Assembly: GCA_017460805.1 (NCBI GenBank)
Contig: JAFUAF010000052.1
Location: 1-64,000 of the forward strand
Direction of reading: 5' to 3'
Source: Bacillota bacterium
Lineage (GTDB): Bacteria; Bacillota; Clostridia; Lachnospirales; CAG-274
Length of the DNA: 64,000 nucleotides
Shown here: one piece after another, positions 54,196-63,564 of the stretch
Position numbering within the stretch: the first letter of the stretch is position 1
Layout: every line of letters begins with the position of its first letter
The notes under the pieces: generated by a model
The model's input: the letters and a program-made list of their open reading frames with translations, nothing else
What the model was told of the DNA's origin: nothing
Databases searched by the model: none
Program-made: the position numbers and the translations under genes

Positions 54196-55884
54196 ATGAA
54201 TATAAACACACAAAAATTACAAACGGATATACTTATCATAGGCGGCGGTACGGCAGGCTGTTATGCGGCACTTACCATATATGAGAATTCGCCCGAACTT
54301 AATGTATTGATCTGTGAAAAAGCACATATCAAACGCAGCGGCTGTCTTGCGGCAGGTGTAAATGCTCTTAATGCTTACATAGTAGAGGGCAGAAAACCGC
54401 AGGATTATGTGGACTATGCCCGAAAAGATGCCGATGAGATAGTACGGGGAGACCTGCTGCTTACAATGAGCGAAAAACTAAATTCCGTTACGGAAAAGCT
54501 TGAAAAACTCGGCCTTGTTATACTTAAAACCGAGAACGGCAAATATGTTGCAAGAGGAAACCGTAATCTTAAAATAAACGGTGAAAATATCAAACCTATA
54601 CTTGCCGATGCAGTGGGTAAATTGCCCAACACAAAAGTCATAAACCGCATAAACATAACCGACCTTGCTTTGAAAAACAACAAAGTTATCGGTGCTTACG
54701 GAATAGGTATTGAAAATAATATTTTTTATGTTATAGAGGCAAAGGCCGTGCTTGTTGCAACAGGCGGTGCGGCAGGTCTTTATAAGCCGAATAATCCGGG
54801 TTTTTCACGCCATAAAATGTGGTATCCGCCTTTTAACACAGGTGCAGGCTTTGCAATGGGCATAAAAGCAGGTGCGGAAATGACGACGTTTGAAATGCGT
54901 TTTATAGCCCTGCGCTGCAAAGATACCATTGCCCCCACAGGTACACTTGCACAGGGTGTCGGTGCAAAACAGGTGAATTCACTCGGTGAAGTATACGAGC
55001 AAAAATACGGTCTTACCACTTCCGAGCGTGTTTACGGCACCGTAAGCGAAAATCTTGCGGGCAGAGGTCCCTGTTATTTAAAAACGGAGGGGATAACCGC
55101 CGAACAGGACGACTCGCTTATAAAAGCATATCTCAATATGGCACCGTCGCAGACGCTTAAATGGATAGAAAGCGGAAAAATGCCCTCTCAGCAGAATGTT
55201 GAAATAGAAGGTACGGAACCTTATATTGTCGGCGGACACACTGCCAGCGGCTACTGGGTGGACACACGGCGCAGAACTACCGTAAGGGGGTTGTATGCCG
55301 CAGGCGATGTTTCGGGCGGCTGTCCTCAGAAATATGTTACGGGTGCACTTGCCGAGGGCGAGATCGCGGCAAGTGCGATAATTGACGATATAAAAAATAT
55401 TGATTTGGAAAACGTTGATGAACATGAGGAAACGGCATACAAAACAGAAGCCGAAAATTTTTTGACCGAAAAAAATACACCTTTTACTGCCGAACAGCTT
55501 GAAGAAGCCATGCAGACCGTTATGGACAGCTATGCGGGCGGAATAAAAACAAGTTACCGCTTTAACGAAAAACAGCTTGAAATTGCGGACGAAAAGATAA
55601 AAAAATTGTTTATTCTTTCGGAAGAGTTGTATGCAAAGGATCTTCAGGAACTTATGTATATATACGAACTGCGTGAAAGACTTATCGTCTGCCGCAGTGT
55701 TATTGCACATTTAAAGGCAAGAAAAGAAACACGCTGGCACAGTTTTGCCGAAAACCTCGACTATCCTAAAAAGAGCGACGATTTTAAAAAATATATAAAT
55801 TCAAAGTTTGAAAACGGTGAAATAAAAATAATTTACCGTGACTTGATAAAGGAGGGTGAGGATTTTGAGCATTTTAATAGATAA
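54196..55884 (+). CDS. aprA: Adenylylsulfate reductase alpha subunit-like flavoprotein
   Basis: FAD Rossmann motif ILIIGGGTAGCYAA at the start. The AprA hallmarks appear near 55245-55370: HTASGYWVDTRRRTT and AAGDVSGGCPQKYVTGALAEG. KHMWYPPFNTGAGFAMG-type flavin/substrate loop is near residue 200. 562 aa is shorter than dissimilatory AprA (about 650), as in clostridial assimilatory versions. The enzyme reduces adenylylsulfate (APS) to sulfite and AMP. It is followed, with overlap, by a ferredoxin-type AprB and then CysDN that makes APS. In this context the role should be assimilation of sulfate, not sulfate respiration. Confidence 0.85.
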   Translation: MNINTQKLQTDILIIGGGTAGCYAALTIYENSPELNVLICEKAHIKRSGCLAAGVNALNAYIVEGRKPQDYVDYARKDADEIVRGDLLLTMSEKLNSVTEKLEKLGLVILKTENGKYVARGNRNLKINGENIKPILADAVGKLPNTKVINRINITDLALKNNKVIGAYGIGIENNIFYVIEAKAVLVATGGAAGLYKPNNPGFSRHKMWYPPFNTGAGFAMGIKAGAEMTTFEMRFIALRCKDTIAPTGTLAQGVGAKQVNSLGEVYEQKYGLTTSERVYGTVSENLAGRGPCYLKTEGITAEQDDSLIKAYLNMAPSQTLKWIESGKMPSQQNVEIEGTEPYIVGGHTASGYWVDTRRRTTVRGLYAAGDVSGGCPQKYVTGALAEGEIAASAIIDDIKNIDLENVDEHEETAYKTEAENFLTEKNTPFTAEQLEEAMQTVMDSYAGGIKTSYRFNEKQLEIADEKIKKLFILSEELYAKDLQELMYIYELRERLIVCRSVIAHLKARKETRWHSFAENLDYPKKSDDFKKYINSKFENGEIKIIYRDLIKEGEDFEHFNR

Positions 55885-56179
55885 AAACAAATGTGTAGGC
55901 TGCGGCAGATGCAGTCTTGTATGTCCGGGCAGCCTTATCAAACTTGACGAGAACAAACGTGCCTATATAAAATACCCAAAGGATTGCTGGGGCTGTACTT
56001 CCTGCATAAAGGAATGTAAGGCTTATGCCATAAACTTCTTTTTGGGCGCTGATATCGGCGGCATGGGCGGACGTGTCCACACCGAGGAAAACGGCGATAT
56101 TTTAAAATGGGTGATAGATTCCCCCGAAAGCGGTATATCCGTTATAAATATCGACCGAAAAGAATCAAATAAATATTGA
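55865..56179 (+). CDS. aprB: Adenylylsulfate reductase beta subunit-like 4Fe-4S protein
   Basis: Two 4Fe-4S ferredoxin clusters: [13 protein letters not shown] and [11 protein letters not shown]. The C-terminal tail (from [18 protein letters not shown]) matches AprB-type partners that dock on AprA. I prefer a TTG start at 55865, 9 bases after AGGAGG, because the GTG at 55856 overlaps that site. The gene overlaps the end of aprA, so the subunits are made together. It would pass electrons to the AprA flavin. Confidence 0.85.
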   Translation: MSILIDKNKCVGCGRCSLVCPGSLIKLDENKRAYIKYPKDCWGCTSCIKECKAYAINFFLGADIGGMGGRVHTEENGDILKWVIDSPESGISVINIDRKESNKY

Positions 56180-56193
56180 AAAGGAGAAAGACC

Positions 56194-57093
56194 ATGAGTA
56201 AATTCTCGCATCTTGACGAGCTCGAAGCCGAAGCAATATACATAATACGCGAAGTTGCGGCCGAAGCCGAAAAGCCCGTTATGCTTTATTCCATAGGCAA
56301 AGACAGCTCCGTTATGCTGCACCTTGCAATTAAGGCGTTTTATCCCGAAAAGCCGCCGTTCCCGTTTTTGCATATAGACACGGGCTGGAAGTTTAAGGAT
56401 ATGATAAAATTCCGCGACTACACTGCAAAAAAACTGGGTATAGAAATGCTGACATATACCAATCCCGAGGGTGTCAAACAGGGCATAAACCCGTTTGACC
56501 ACGGTGCGGCGTATACCGATATTATGAAAACACAGGCCTTGAAACAGGCACTTGATAAATACGGTTTTACAGCAGCATTCGGCGGCGGCAGACGTGATGA
56601 GGAAAAATCGCGCGCCAAAGAAAGGATATTTTCTTTCAGAAACAGTGCGCACGCATGGGATCCGAAAAATCAGCGTCCCGAAATGTGGAAGCTTTATAAC
56701 GCAAAAATAAACAAAGGCGAAAGTATCCGTGTTTTCCCTATCTCAAACTGGACTGAAAAAGACATCTGGCAGTATATACGCCGTGAAAACATAGATATAG
56801 TGCCGCTGTATTTTGCGGCCGAAAGACCTGTTGTGGAACGTGACGGAAATATAATAATGGTCGATGACGAACGCTTTCCGCTGAAAGACGGCGAAACACC
56901 CGTTTACAAGTCCGTGCGTTTCAGAACTTTGGGCTGTTACCCTTTGACGGGCGGTGTGGAATCGACTGCCGACACACTTGATGAAATCATAGAAGAAACT
57001 TTAAGTGCGGTATCGTCCGAGCGTACCTCGCGTGTTATCGACAACGAAGCGGCAGGCAGTATGGAACGCAGAAAAAGGGAGGGCTATTTTTAA
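56194..57093 (+). CDS. cysD: Sulfate adenylyltransferase subunit 2 CysD
   Basis: ATP-pyrophosphatase loop [13 protein letters not shown] (a Ser-Ile-Gly variant of SGGKDS), [39 protein letters not shown] and [13 protein letters not shown]. 299 aa agrees with CysD. It makes APS from ATP and sulfate together with CysN, whose GTP hydrolysis drives the reaction. ATG 56194 follows AAGGAGAAAG; an upstream TTG frame is not needed. The stop overlaps the start of cysN by one base. Confidence 0.95.
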   Translation: MSKFSHLDELEAEAIYIIREVAAEAEKPVMLYSIGKDSSVMLHLAIKAFYPEKPPFPFLHIDTGWKFKDMIKFRDYTAKKLGIEMLTYTNPEGVKQGINPFDHGAAYTDIMKTQALKQALDKYGFTAAFGGGRRDEEKSRAKERIFSFRNSAHAWDPKNQRPEMWKLYNAKINKGESIRVFPISNWTEKDIWQYIRRENIDIVPLYFAAERPVVERDGNIIMVDDERFPLKDGETPVYKSVRFRTLGCYPLTGGVESTADTLDEIIEETLSAVSSERTSRVIDNEAAGSMERRKREGYF

Positions 57094-58787
57094 TGAAAGG
57101 TTTATTGAAATTTATAACCTGCGGCAGCGTGGACGACGGAAAATCAACACTTATCGGCCATATCCTCTACGATTCCAAACTGCTTTTTGCAGACCAGGAA
57201 CGAGCATTGGAACTTGACAGCAAGGTCGGCAGCCGCGGCGGCAAGATAGATTATTCACTTTTGCTTGACGGGCTTATGGCGGAACGTGAGCAGGGCATAA
57301 CAATTGATGTGGCGTATCGCTATTTTACAACAGATAACCGCAGTTTCATTGTTGCCGATACTCCCGGACACGAGGAATACACCAGAAATATGGCAGTCGG
57401 CGCATCGTTTGCGGACCTTGCCGTTATTTTGGTCGATGCTTCACAGGGCGTTCTGGTGCAGACAAGGCGTCATGCAAGAATATGCAGCCTTATGGGTATA
57501 CGCTATTTTGTTTTTGCCATAAACAAAATGGATCTTGTAAAGTACGATAAAACTGTATTTGACAAAATTGAAAAACAGATAGATGAACTAAAGGCGGAAC
57601 TTTTGCTTGATAATGTTGTCATTATCCCTCTTTCCGCGACCGAGGGCGACAATGTTACCCAAAAATCGGTCAATATTCCATGGTATAATGGTCCCGCACT
57701 GCTTGAATATCTTGAAAAAGTCGATATAACGGAAAAAAATACCGAGGAAGGGTTTTATATGCCTGTTCAGAGAGTATGCCGTCCCGATCACAACTTCAGG
57801 GGATTCCAGGGTCAAATAGAATCGGGCAGCATAAGCGTCGGTGATGAATTGATAAGTCTGCCGGGCAATGAAAAAGCAAGTGTAAAACAATTACTTGCGG
57901 CAGGAAAAAGTGTTGAAAAAGCATTTACGGGTCAGCCGGTCACAATAACGCTCGATAGAGAAGTTGATGTTTCGAGAGGATGTGTGCTTGCAAAAAATAT
58001 AAACCTTGCGGCATACAAAAGGCTTTTTGTTTCCCTTTTGTGGATGGATGACAGCAAACTGGAAGAGGGCGGCGAATATCTTGTAAAGCTCGGCACAAAA
58101 ACCATTGTGGGCATAGTGACAAAAATAAAATATGCTATAGATGTTAACACGGGCGAACATATACACACCGAAAAATTATCCAAAAACGGTATTGCCGCCT
58201 GTGAGATACTTTTAAACGAAGCCATAATTGCCGACAAATTTGAATATCACAAAACATTGGGTGAATTTATACTTATCGACCGCATAACAAATATGACATC
58301 TGCCTGTGGCGTTGTTGAGGAAGTGGGCGAAAAAGAAAGCGGTTTTTCGGATAAAGCATCTTTCAAACACAACGGTATCGAAGCCAGAGGAGATATATTC
58401 GAGGAATTTTTTTACAGTGAAGAAAGCCGTGCGGTGCTTAAATATCAAACCGTCAGAAATACATATACGATAGGCGATAAAATACCAACAAAAGGCGTAA
58501 GCTACAATTATCCCGACAGTTTCGATATTCTTGTTTTAAGAGATAATGTTGCTGTTAAAATACGAAATAAAGAGGTTGTCGATATTCTCACTTTTGACAG
58601 TTACACCTACGAAAACTATCCCGTTATAAACGGCAGAGGGTTTGAGATAAAGGTAAATTCAAATGAGGATATACAAAAACTTATAAGTGAATACAAAAAC
58701 ACAAATCCAAATGACGATCTTATTGCAAAGTGGATGAATTTCAATACATACAGAGGTATAGCGTTACAGTTGGATTACAATATTTAA
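57093..58787 (+). CDS. cysN: Sulfate adenylyltransferase subunit 1 CysN, with a C-terminal extension
   Basis: EF-Tu-like GTPase: G1 GSVDDGKSTLIGHIL, G2 region with REQGITIDVAYRYF, G3 DTPGHEEYTRNM, G4 NKMDL, and beta-barrel domains starting near residue 220 (PVQRVCRPDHNFRGFQG). CysN is normally about 430-475 aa; here about 110 extra residues follow (starting near IEARGDIFEEFFYS). They are not an APS kinase, since no such P-loop is present. So APS is not turned into PAPS by this protein, which agrees with the AprAB step. The tail's role is unknown. Confidence 0.9.
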   Translation: MKGLLKFITCGSVDDGKSTLIGHILYDSKLLFADQERALELDSKVGSRGGKIDYSLLLDGLMAEREQGITIDVAYRYFTTDNRSFIVADTPGHEEYTRNMAVGASFADLAVILVDASQGVLVQTRRHARICSLMGIRYFVFAINKMDLVKYDKTVFDKIEKQIDELKAELLLDNVVIIPLSATEGDNVTQKSVNIPWYNGPALLEYLEKVDITEKNTEEGFYMPVQRVCRPDHNFRGFQGQIESGSISVGDELISLPGNEKASVKQLLAAGKSVEKAFTGQPVTITLDREVDVSRGCVLAKNINLAAYKRLFVSLLWMDDSKLEEGGEYLVKLGTKTIVGIVTKIKYAIDVNTGEHIHTEKLSKNGIAACEILLNEAIIADKFEYHKTLGEFILIDRITNMTSACGVVEEVGEKESGFSDKASFKHNGIEARGDIFEEFFYSEESRAVLKYQTVRNTYTIGDKIPTKGVSYNYPDSFDILVLRDNVAVKIRNKEVVDILTFDSYTYENYPVINGRGFEIKVNSNEDIQKLISEYKNTNPNDDLIAKWMNFNTYRGIALQLDYNI

Positions 58788-58796
58788 AGGTGAAAT

Positions 58797-59474
58797 ATGG
58801 AGTTTTACGTTCAAAAAGCTGTTATGAAACTTGGCGTTAAAATAATTTTTCCCGTTATTTACGGCATTGACAATACCAAAGTTTCCGAAGAATGGCTTGA
58901 TATAAGAAAAGAAAAAATTACGGCACTTTACGAAAAATACAAAGAACTTGATGTTCATACAGACCCAATACTGGAGGGATTTAACATACTGCATGACAAA
59001 GCAGGCGTAAAACGCAGAAAAAATATACCCGCAAGCGAAAATTTAATAAAACAGCTTGTAAAAAAACAAGATCTGCCGCTTATAAATCAGGCAGTTGATA
59101 TATATAACCTTATTTCGATAGAAAGCAAACTTGCACTCGGTGCACATAATATCGACAATACCGAGGGAAATGTTACACTGCGTTTTACAAACGGCACAGA
59201 AAAATATCAGCCGCTTGGGCAAAGTGAACCAACTTTATCTTTGGCAGGTGAGTATTCCTACTGTGATGATGCAAATGAAGTCCTCTGCCGCCTTGAAATA
59301 AGACAGGTCCTGAAAACGCTTGTGGACGAAAGTACAAAAAATGTATTCTACATCGTGCAGGGAAATGCTGAAACGCCCGATGAACTTCTGCAAAACACTG
59401 CCGCAGAAATAATTGATATTACAACAAAATACTGCGGCGGAAAAGGCAAAATAATAATACCTAAAATAATATAG
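58797..59474 (+). CDS. B3/B4 domain (PheT-type) protein (225 aa)
   Basis: The sequence fits the B3/B4 tRNA-binding/editing domain found in the beta subunit of phenylalanyl-tRNA synthetase and in free-standing proteins. Seen: PILEGFNILHDKAGVKRRKN, LPLINQAVDIYNLISIESKL (the core) and a Gly-rich loop ending the domain. Free forms may clear mischarged tRNA or unusual amino acids. ATG follows AAAGGTG. It lies 9 bases after cysN and is probably carried along in the operon; a link to sulfur metabolism is not evident. Confidence 0.8.
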   Translation: MEFYVQKAVMKLGVKIIFPVIYGIDNTKVSEEWLDIRKEKITALYEKYKELDVHTDPILEGFNILHDKAGVKRRKNIPASENLIKQLVKKQDLPLINQAVDIYNLISIESKLALGAHNIDNTEGNVTLRFTNGTEKYQPLGQSEPTLSLAGEYSYCDDANEVLCRLEIRQVLKTLVDESTKNVFYIVQGNAETPDELLQNTAAEIIDITTKYCGGKGKIIIPKII

Positions 59475-59555
59475 TAAGATGCCAAAAGGCAAAAAAGTGT
59501 TATAAAACCAATATCGTAAAACCGGTATGATAAAACAAAACCAAACTGATTATAT

Positions 59556-59608
59556 AAAACTCCTCTTTTTATTGCTATAATCGTAGCATCAAATAAAAAA
59601 GGAGTTTT
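59556..59608 (+). promoter_or_regulatory. Large inverted repeat around the pdxS -10 box
   Basis: AAAACTCCTCTTTTTATT (59556-59573) is close to the reverse complement of AATAAAAAAGGAGTTTT (59592-59608), and TATAAT (59576-59581) lies between the arms. The right arm contains the ribosome site of pdxS (AAGGAG). It may be an operator, or may hide the ribosome site if transcribed from upstream. Confidence 0.5.
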
Positions 59609-59612
59609 TAAA

Positions 59613-60185
59613 ATGAGTGAACGATATCAATTAAAGGGGACCTCTAAAAATTAGGGTGAAACCAAATGCAGATAGAATTTTCGAGAGCAATGAAAACGAC
59701 CGAAGGCATAGCAGAAAAGCTATGTTGAGGGAGTTTGAAGCAGCTATCGGAAATTATAGCAAATTTGGCGAAACGATAATTTTTAGAGGTTCCCTTAAAC
59801 AAGGAGTTTGCACAGATGCTCAAAGGCGGCGTTATAATGGACGTCACCACACCGGAACAAGCTCGTATAGCACAGGAAGCGGGTGCGTGCGCCGTTATGG
59901 TGCTTGAACGTATACCCGCGGATATTCGTGCAGCAGGCGGTGTATTTAGAATGAGTGACCTGCAGATGCAAAACACAGTTTAAGGTGCCGTTTGTATGCG
60001 GTGCAAGGAATCTGGGCGAAGCACTCAGAAGAATAAACGAGGGTGCATCCATGATACGAACAAAGGGCGAACAGGGTACGGGCGATATCGTTCAGGCAGT
60101 AAGACATATGCGCAGAATGAATGCCGAGATACACAAGGTGGCTTCCCACCCGGAGGGTTCTACCCGTGAGGGTTGCCCGCAATGA
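59613..60185 (+). pseudogene. pdxS: pdxS (pyridoxal 5'-phosphate synthase lyase subunit), broken
   Basis: MSERYQL starts the gene, then a 160-bp element intrudes. After it comes [42 protein letters not shown], then an internal deletion and frameshift near 59985. The C-terminal part then appears as [18 protein letters not shown] and [20 protein letters not shown]. About 55 residues of the middle and the true C-terminus are missing. PdxS makes PLP from ribose 5-phosphate, glyceraldehyde 3-phosphate and ammonia supplied by PdxT, which is not seen nearby. So vitamin B6 synthesis by this route cannot work here unless another copy exists. Confidence 0.85.
59635..59794. mobile_element. TTAA-flanked MITE inserted in pdxS codons 7-8
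   Basis: Ends AGGGGACCTCTAAAAATTA and TAATTTTTAGAGGTTCCC are inverted repeats (one mismatch). TTAA stands on both sides (59631-59634 and 59795-59798). Removing the element with one TTAA restores CAATTAAACAAGGAG, i.e. Gln-Leu-Asn-Lys-Glu of pdxS. The interior has no gene. Related ends are found at 28694-28748. Confidence 0.85.
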
Positions 60186-60197
60186 CACTTTATATGT

Positions 60198-60233
60198 AAC
60201 GTCAAACGCTGATTTTTACAGCGTTTTGACGTT
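60198..60233 (+). terminator. Strong hairpin after the pdxS remnant
   Basis: AACGTCAAACGCT and AGCGTTTTGACGTT, followed by ATTATAA. It is probably the original pdxS operon terminator. Confidence 0.65.
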
Positions 60234-60253
60234 ATTATAAGTTATATAAATTA

Positions 60254-60465
60254 TTAAATACTGAAATGAATATCTATTCCTGTTTCGTCTGATAAGTAGA
60301 TAACATCTATCATCGTCATAGCTACATCGTGCTTTTTGCGTGTCGAAAGATCATCCCAATTTTTCAAAGGCTCTGTCAAAGGCGAAGTGTCAATTTTCTT
60401 GTGCTTTCGTGCTTGATTTCTTAAACTTTCCTTTTTATTGTGAAGTTCTTTTACACGTTTATATA
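60254..60465 (-). pseudogene. C-terminal fragment of a large serine recombinase
   Basis: The minus strand reads LYKRVKELHNKKESL, then PLTEPLKNWDDLSTRKKHDV and MTMIDVIYLSDETGIDIHF to a stop at 60254. This is the coiled-coil end and the last strands of integrase/transposon-type serine recombinases. All upstream domains are gone. It is another sign that an element once sat here. Confidence 0.55.
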
Positions 60466-60709
60466 GGCTTAAGAATAATTGTATTAACTTAAAATCTGTG
60501 CTATATTAAACCTGCATAAATGGATTTTCAAGACACACACCATATATTTACCACCCGACATATCTTGTCATAATCTTTCGCCTTGAAATCCACTTTTTGT
60601 GTCAAATTCGTGTCAAACACGACACTTTAACTCTTGAAACCTTGAATTTAAGCTATTTTCAAGAGTGATTATCTACAAATTCCAATTTATATCATTACAC
60701 AAATAAAAA
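60466..60709. other. Non-coding spacer with short repeats
   Basis: AT-rich. It contains a repeated GTGTCAAA (about 60600-60620) and CTCTTGAA-type pair (about 60630-60665), possibly attachment-site or remnant sequence. No gene is supported. Confidence 0.5.
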
Positions 60710-60738
60710 TTGAAATTGCCGATCAAATATGATATAAT
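60710..60738 (+). promoter_or_regulatory. Promoter of the DUF58 gene
   Basis: TTGAAA (60710-60715), 17 bases, TATAAT (60733-60738), 22 bases before the start codon. Confidence 0.7.
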
Positions 60739-60759
60739 CTCAGAAAAGGGGGCGGGCAT

Positions 60760-61599
60760 ATGACATTGCGCGAAGCATTCACATCCGAATACATGGAGAG
60801 TCTGAAAAAAATGACATTACAGCTTAATACCGAGACCACGGCGGGCGGTGGGCGCAGGAAATCGCGTGCCAAGGGTCAGAGTGTGGAGTTTTCGGACTTC
60901 CGCAATTATGTGTCGGGCGACAGCATAAAGCACATCGACTGGAAGAGTTACGGCAGGCTTGACAAGCTGTTTGTAAAGCTTTTTATGGAAGAAAGACAGG
61001 CCAATGTGAACATTATCATCGACACCAGCGGCTCTATGGGCTTCGGCGGTAAAAAATTACAGGCCGAACTGCTCAGCGCCTGCCTTTGCTATATGTTCAC
61101 ACTTAATATGGACAGGGTGAATATTTATGCCCTTAACACAACGCCCCTCACGGATATTGCCTCGCCAAGCAGGATAGGGCAGGCGGTGGACTACCTTGAA
61201 AAGCTTGAATTTAACGGCACGGCAAGCCTTGTTGAACAGATAAAGCCGCTTGCGCTTCGCAGGGGCAGCTGTATCGTGATCTCGGATTTTTTCACGGACG
61301 ACAACAAGACCGAACTTTTTAAACTGCTTGCCTATAAAAAGCAGAAAGTTTTTGCCGTTACCCTGCTCGACAGGACAGACCTTGACCCCGAACAGGGCGA
61401 GGATGCCACGCTGGAGGACTGCGAGACCTCAAAGCAAATGGCGGTAACACCCGACAAGGCCGCTCTTAAAAAGTATAAACAGGCGCTTGATGCGCACCTT
61501 GCGGATATCGCAAACGGCGTAAAAAAAGCGCAGGGGCAGTTCTGCCTTGCACCCGCCGATATGCAGATACTTAAAATAATACGCGAATTGGTTTTATAA
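60760..61599 (+). CDS. DUF58 domain protein, vWA-like (279 aa)
   Basis: DUF58 signature YVSGDSIKHIDWKSYGRL, which is followed by the MIDAS-like DTSGSMGFG and, later, ISDFFTDDN. These proteins belong to von Willebrand factor A-type folds and usually sit next to MoxR AAA ATPases, which are absent here. They are thought to act in assembly of cell-surface or enzyme complexes. It stands alone with its own promoter and terminator. Ribosome site GGGGCGGG. Length is a little short of the usual 300-450. Confidence 0.85.
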   Translation: MTLREAFTSEYMESLKKMTLQLNTETTAGGGRRKSRAKGQSVEFSDFRNYVSGDSIKHIDWKSYGRLDKLFVKLFMEERQANVNIIIDTSGSMGFGGKKLQAELLSACLCYMFTLNMDRVNIYALNTTPLTDIASPSRIGQAVDYLEKLEFNGTASLVEQIKPLALRRGSCIVISDFFTDDNKTELFKLLAYKKQKVFAVTLLDRTDLDPEQGEDATLEDCETSKQMAVTPDKAALKKYKQALDAHLADIANGVKKAQGQFCLAPADMQILKIIRELVL

Positions 61600-61625
61600 A
61601 AAGACGTGCAAAAACGTCTTTTTTT
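61598..61625 (+). terminator. Terminator after the DUF58 gene
   Basis: AAAAGACGT and ACGTCTTTTTTT with a short loop. Confidence 0.8.
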
Positions 61626-61637
61626 ATTCCGTACAAC

Positions 61638-61666
61638 TTGACATATTGACGAATTTGTAATAAAAT
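61638..61666 (+). promoter_or_regulatory. Promoter of glyA
   Basis: TTGACA (61638-61643), 17 bases, TAAAAT (61661-61666). A second overlapping pair (TTGACG..TAATAT, 61646-61674) is also well spaced. Confidence 0.65.
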
Positions 61667-61720
61667 TGTAATATCTATACATTTACAAAATTTTTATTTT
61701 ACAATGCGGAGGTATACGAC

Positions 61721-62959
61721 ATGTATGACATTGAAACTGTAAAAAATACAGATCCCGAGATAGCAGAGGCCATTCTTGCCGAGCTTGACCGCCAGAGAAG
61801 CAATATAGAGCTTATTGCGAGCGAGAACTTTGTATCAAAGGCTGTTATGGCGGCTATGGGCTCGCCTATGACAAACAAGTACGCAGAGGGTTATCCCGGC
61901 AAGCGTTACTACGGCGGCTGCCAGAAAGTGGATATTGCAGAAAACCTTGCCATTGCACGCGCTTGCGAGCTTTTCGGCTCTAAGTTTGCAAATGTACAGC
62001 CCCACTCGGGCGCACAGGCAAACATGGCTGTTTTCTTTGCACTTATGCAGCCCGGCGACACTTACATGGGCATGAACCTTGCTCACGGCGGCCACCTTTC
62101 ACACGGCTCCAAGGTAAATATGAGCGGTAAGTATTTTAATGTAGTACCTTACGGCGTAAGCGAAGAAACAGGCATGATAGATTATGACGAAGTAAGAAGA
62201 ATTGCCCTTGAGTGCAAGCCCAAGCTTATCCTTGCAGGCGCATCCGCTTACTCCAGAACTATAGATTTTGCTAAGTTTGCAGAGATCGCAAAGGAAGTCG
62301 GCGCATATTTTATGGTGGATATGGCACATATCGCAGGTCTTGTTGCGGCAGGTCTTCATCCCTCGCCCGTTCCCTATGCGGATGTTGTTACAACAACAAC
62401 TCACAAGACTTTAAGAGGTCCCCGCGGCGGTCTTATCCTTTCAAATGACGAAGAGATCGCAAAGAAGATAAATAAGGCTGTATTCCCCGGTATCCAGGGA
62501 GGTCCTCTTATGCACGTTATCGCTGCAAAGGCAGTTTGTTTCAAGGAAGCTCTCCAGCCCGAATTCAAGGCTTATGCACAGCAGATAGTTAAAAATGCAA
62601 AAGTCCTTGCGGATGAACTTGTTAAGGAAGGCTTCAATATCGTTTCGGGCGGTACGGACAACCACCTTATGCTCGTTGACCTTCGCCCTATGAATATTAC
62701 GGGCAAGGAACTTGAAACACGCCTTGACGAAGTAAATATTACCTGCAATAAAAACGCTATACCTTTCGACCCCGAAAAGCCTGCTGTTACAAGCGGTGTC
62801 CGCCTTGGTACTCCCGCAGCAACAAGCCGCGGCATGGTAGAGGAAGATATGGTCGAGATCGCTAAGGTCATCGGCATGGTTGCAAGAGATTTCGAGGGTA
62901 ATAAGACAGAAGCCAAGGAAAGAGTGGCCAAGATAGTTGCCAAGTATCCTTTATACTGA
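61721..62959 (+). CDS. glyA: Serine hydroxymethyltransferase
   Basis: Clear family landmarks: [88 protein letters not shown] (the Lys that binds PLP) and [14 protein letters not shown]. 412 aa is standard. It interconverts serine and glycine and supplies one-carbon units on tetrahydrofolate. It needs PLP, and the only PLP synthesis gene visible here is broken. It has its own promoter and GGAGG ribosome site. A small gene follows 15 bases downstream. Confidence 0.97.
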   Translation: MYDIETVKNTDPEIAEAILAELDRQRSNIELIASENFVSKAVMAAMGSPMTNKYAEGYPGKRYYGGCQKVDIAENLAIARACELFGSKFANVQPHSGAQANMAVFFALMQPGDTYMGMNLAHGGHLSHGSKVNMSGKYFNVVPYGVSEETGMIDYDEVRRIALECKPKLILAGASAYSRTIDFAKFAEIAKEVGAYFMVDMAHIAGLVAAGLHPSPVPYADVVTTTTHKTLRGPRGGLILSNDEEIAKKINKAVFPGIQGGPLMHVIAAKAVCFKEALQPEFKAYAQQIVKNAKVLADELVKEGFNIVSGGTDNHLMLVDLRPMNITGKELETRLDEVNITCNKNAIPFDPEKPAVTSGVRLGTPAATSRGMVEEDMVEIAKVIGMVARDFEGNKTEAKERVAKIVAKYPLY

Positions 62960-62974
62960 TAAAGGTCCGATATA

Positions 62975-63403
62975 ATGAGTATGCTGACAGAGCCCGTAAG
63001 TGAAGAAAGTATGTATGAGACTCTTGGCAGTCTTCTCTTCCCGGGCGAAAAAACAGAGGCCGCAATTTATTGTACGTTCAGGCAAACGGGTTTCTTTGCT
63101 TCAAACAAGAGTATTATTTACGGATATATTGCATTGACAAATGAGGGCAGACTGATCGGACACAAAATAACTCTGATCGACTCCGTTGATTTTGCGTTTG
63201 AAATGGATAAATTGACAAAATTGACCATTAAAAAAAGCTTATTTGGCTATTATACGGTACACGCTTTCTTTGAAACACCCGAAAAGCGGCAGCTGAAATT
63301 TTTGCTGCTCAGAAAGATATACGGCAGCAATAAATTGCCAAATCAGACAAAAAATGCGGATATAATGCTCGATCTGCTGAGAAAATACGAATTGTCGTAT
63401 TGA
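62975..63403 (+). CDS. Small protein of unknown function, PH-like fold suspected (142 aa)
   Basis: Sequence with alternating strands (AAIYCTFRQTGFFASNKS, YGYIALTNEGRLIGHKI, YYTVHAFFETPEKRQLKF) and a C-terminal helix (MLDLLRKYELS). It resembles bacterial pleckstrin-homology-like proteins by pattern only. It is close behind glyA and probably in the same operon. No catalytic or membrane motif. I do not recognise the family. Confidence 0.65.
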   Translation: MSMLTEPVSEESMYETLGSLLFPGEKTEAAIYCTFRQTGFFASNKSIIYGYIALTNEGRLIGHKITLIDSVDFAFEMDKLTKLTIKKSLFGYYTVHAFFETPEKRQLKFLLLRKIYGSNKLPNQTKNADIMLDLLRKYELSY

Positions 63404-63424
63404 CGGCGGGTTTTTGTATGGTTT

Positions 63425-63564
63425 GATAAAGACTTTCGGCGGCACAGCTTTTTGTGTGGCTGCGGAGTTTTTATGTGGATTGATAAAAACTTTCGGCGGC
63501 ATGGCTTTTGTGTGGCTGCGGAGTGTCTGCACGGCTTGATAAAAACTTTCGGCGGCTTGGCTCC
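63425..63564. repeat. Tandem repeat, two and a half units of about 56 bp
   Basis: Units start at 63425, 63482 and 63538 with GATAAARACTTTCGGCGGC and continue to TGTGTGGCTGCGGAG; the third is cut short by the next repeat. Part of a dispersed family: CTTTTTGTGTGGCTGC also occurs at about 45617 inside the 180-bp MITE. Confidence 0.75.
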
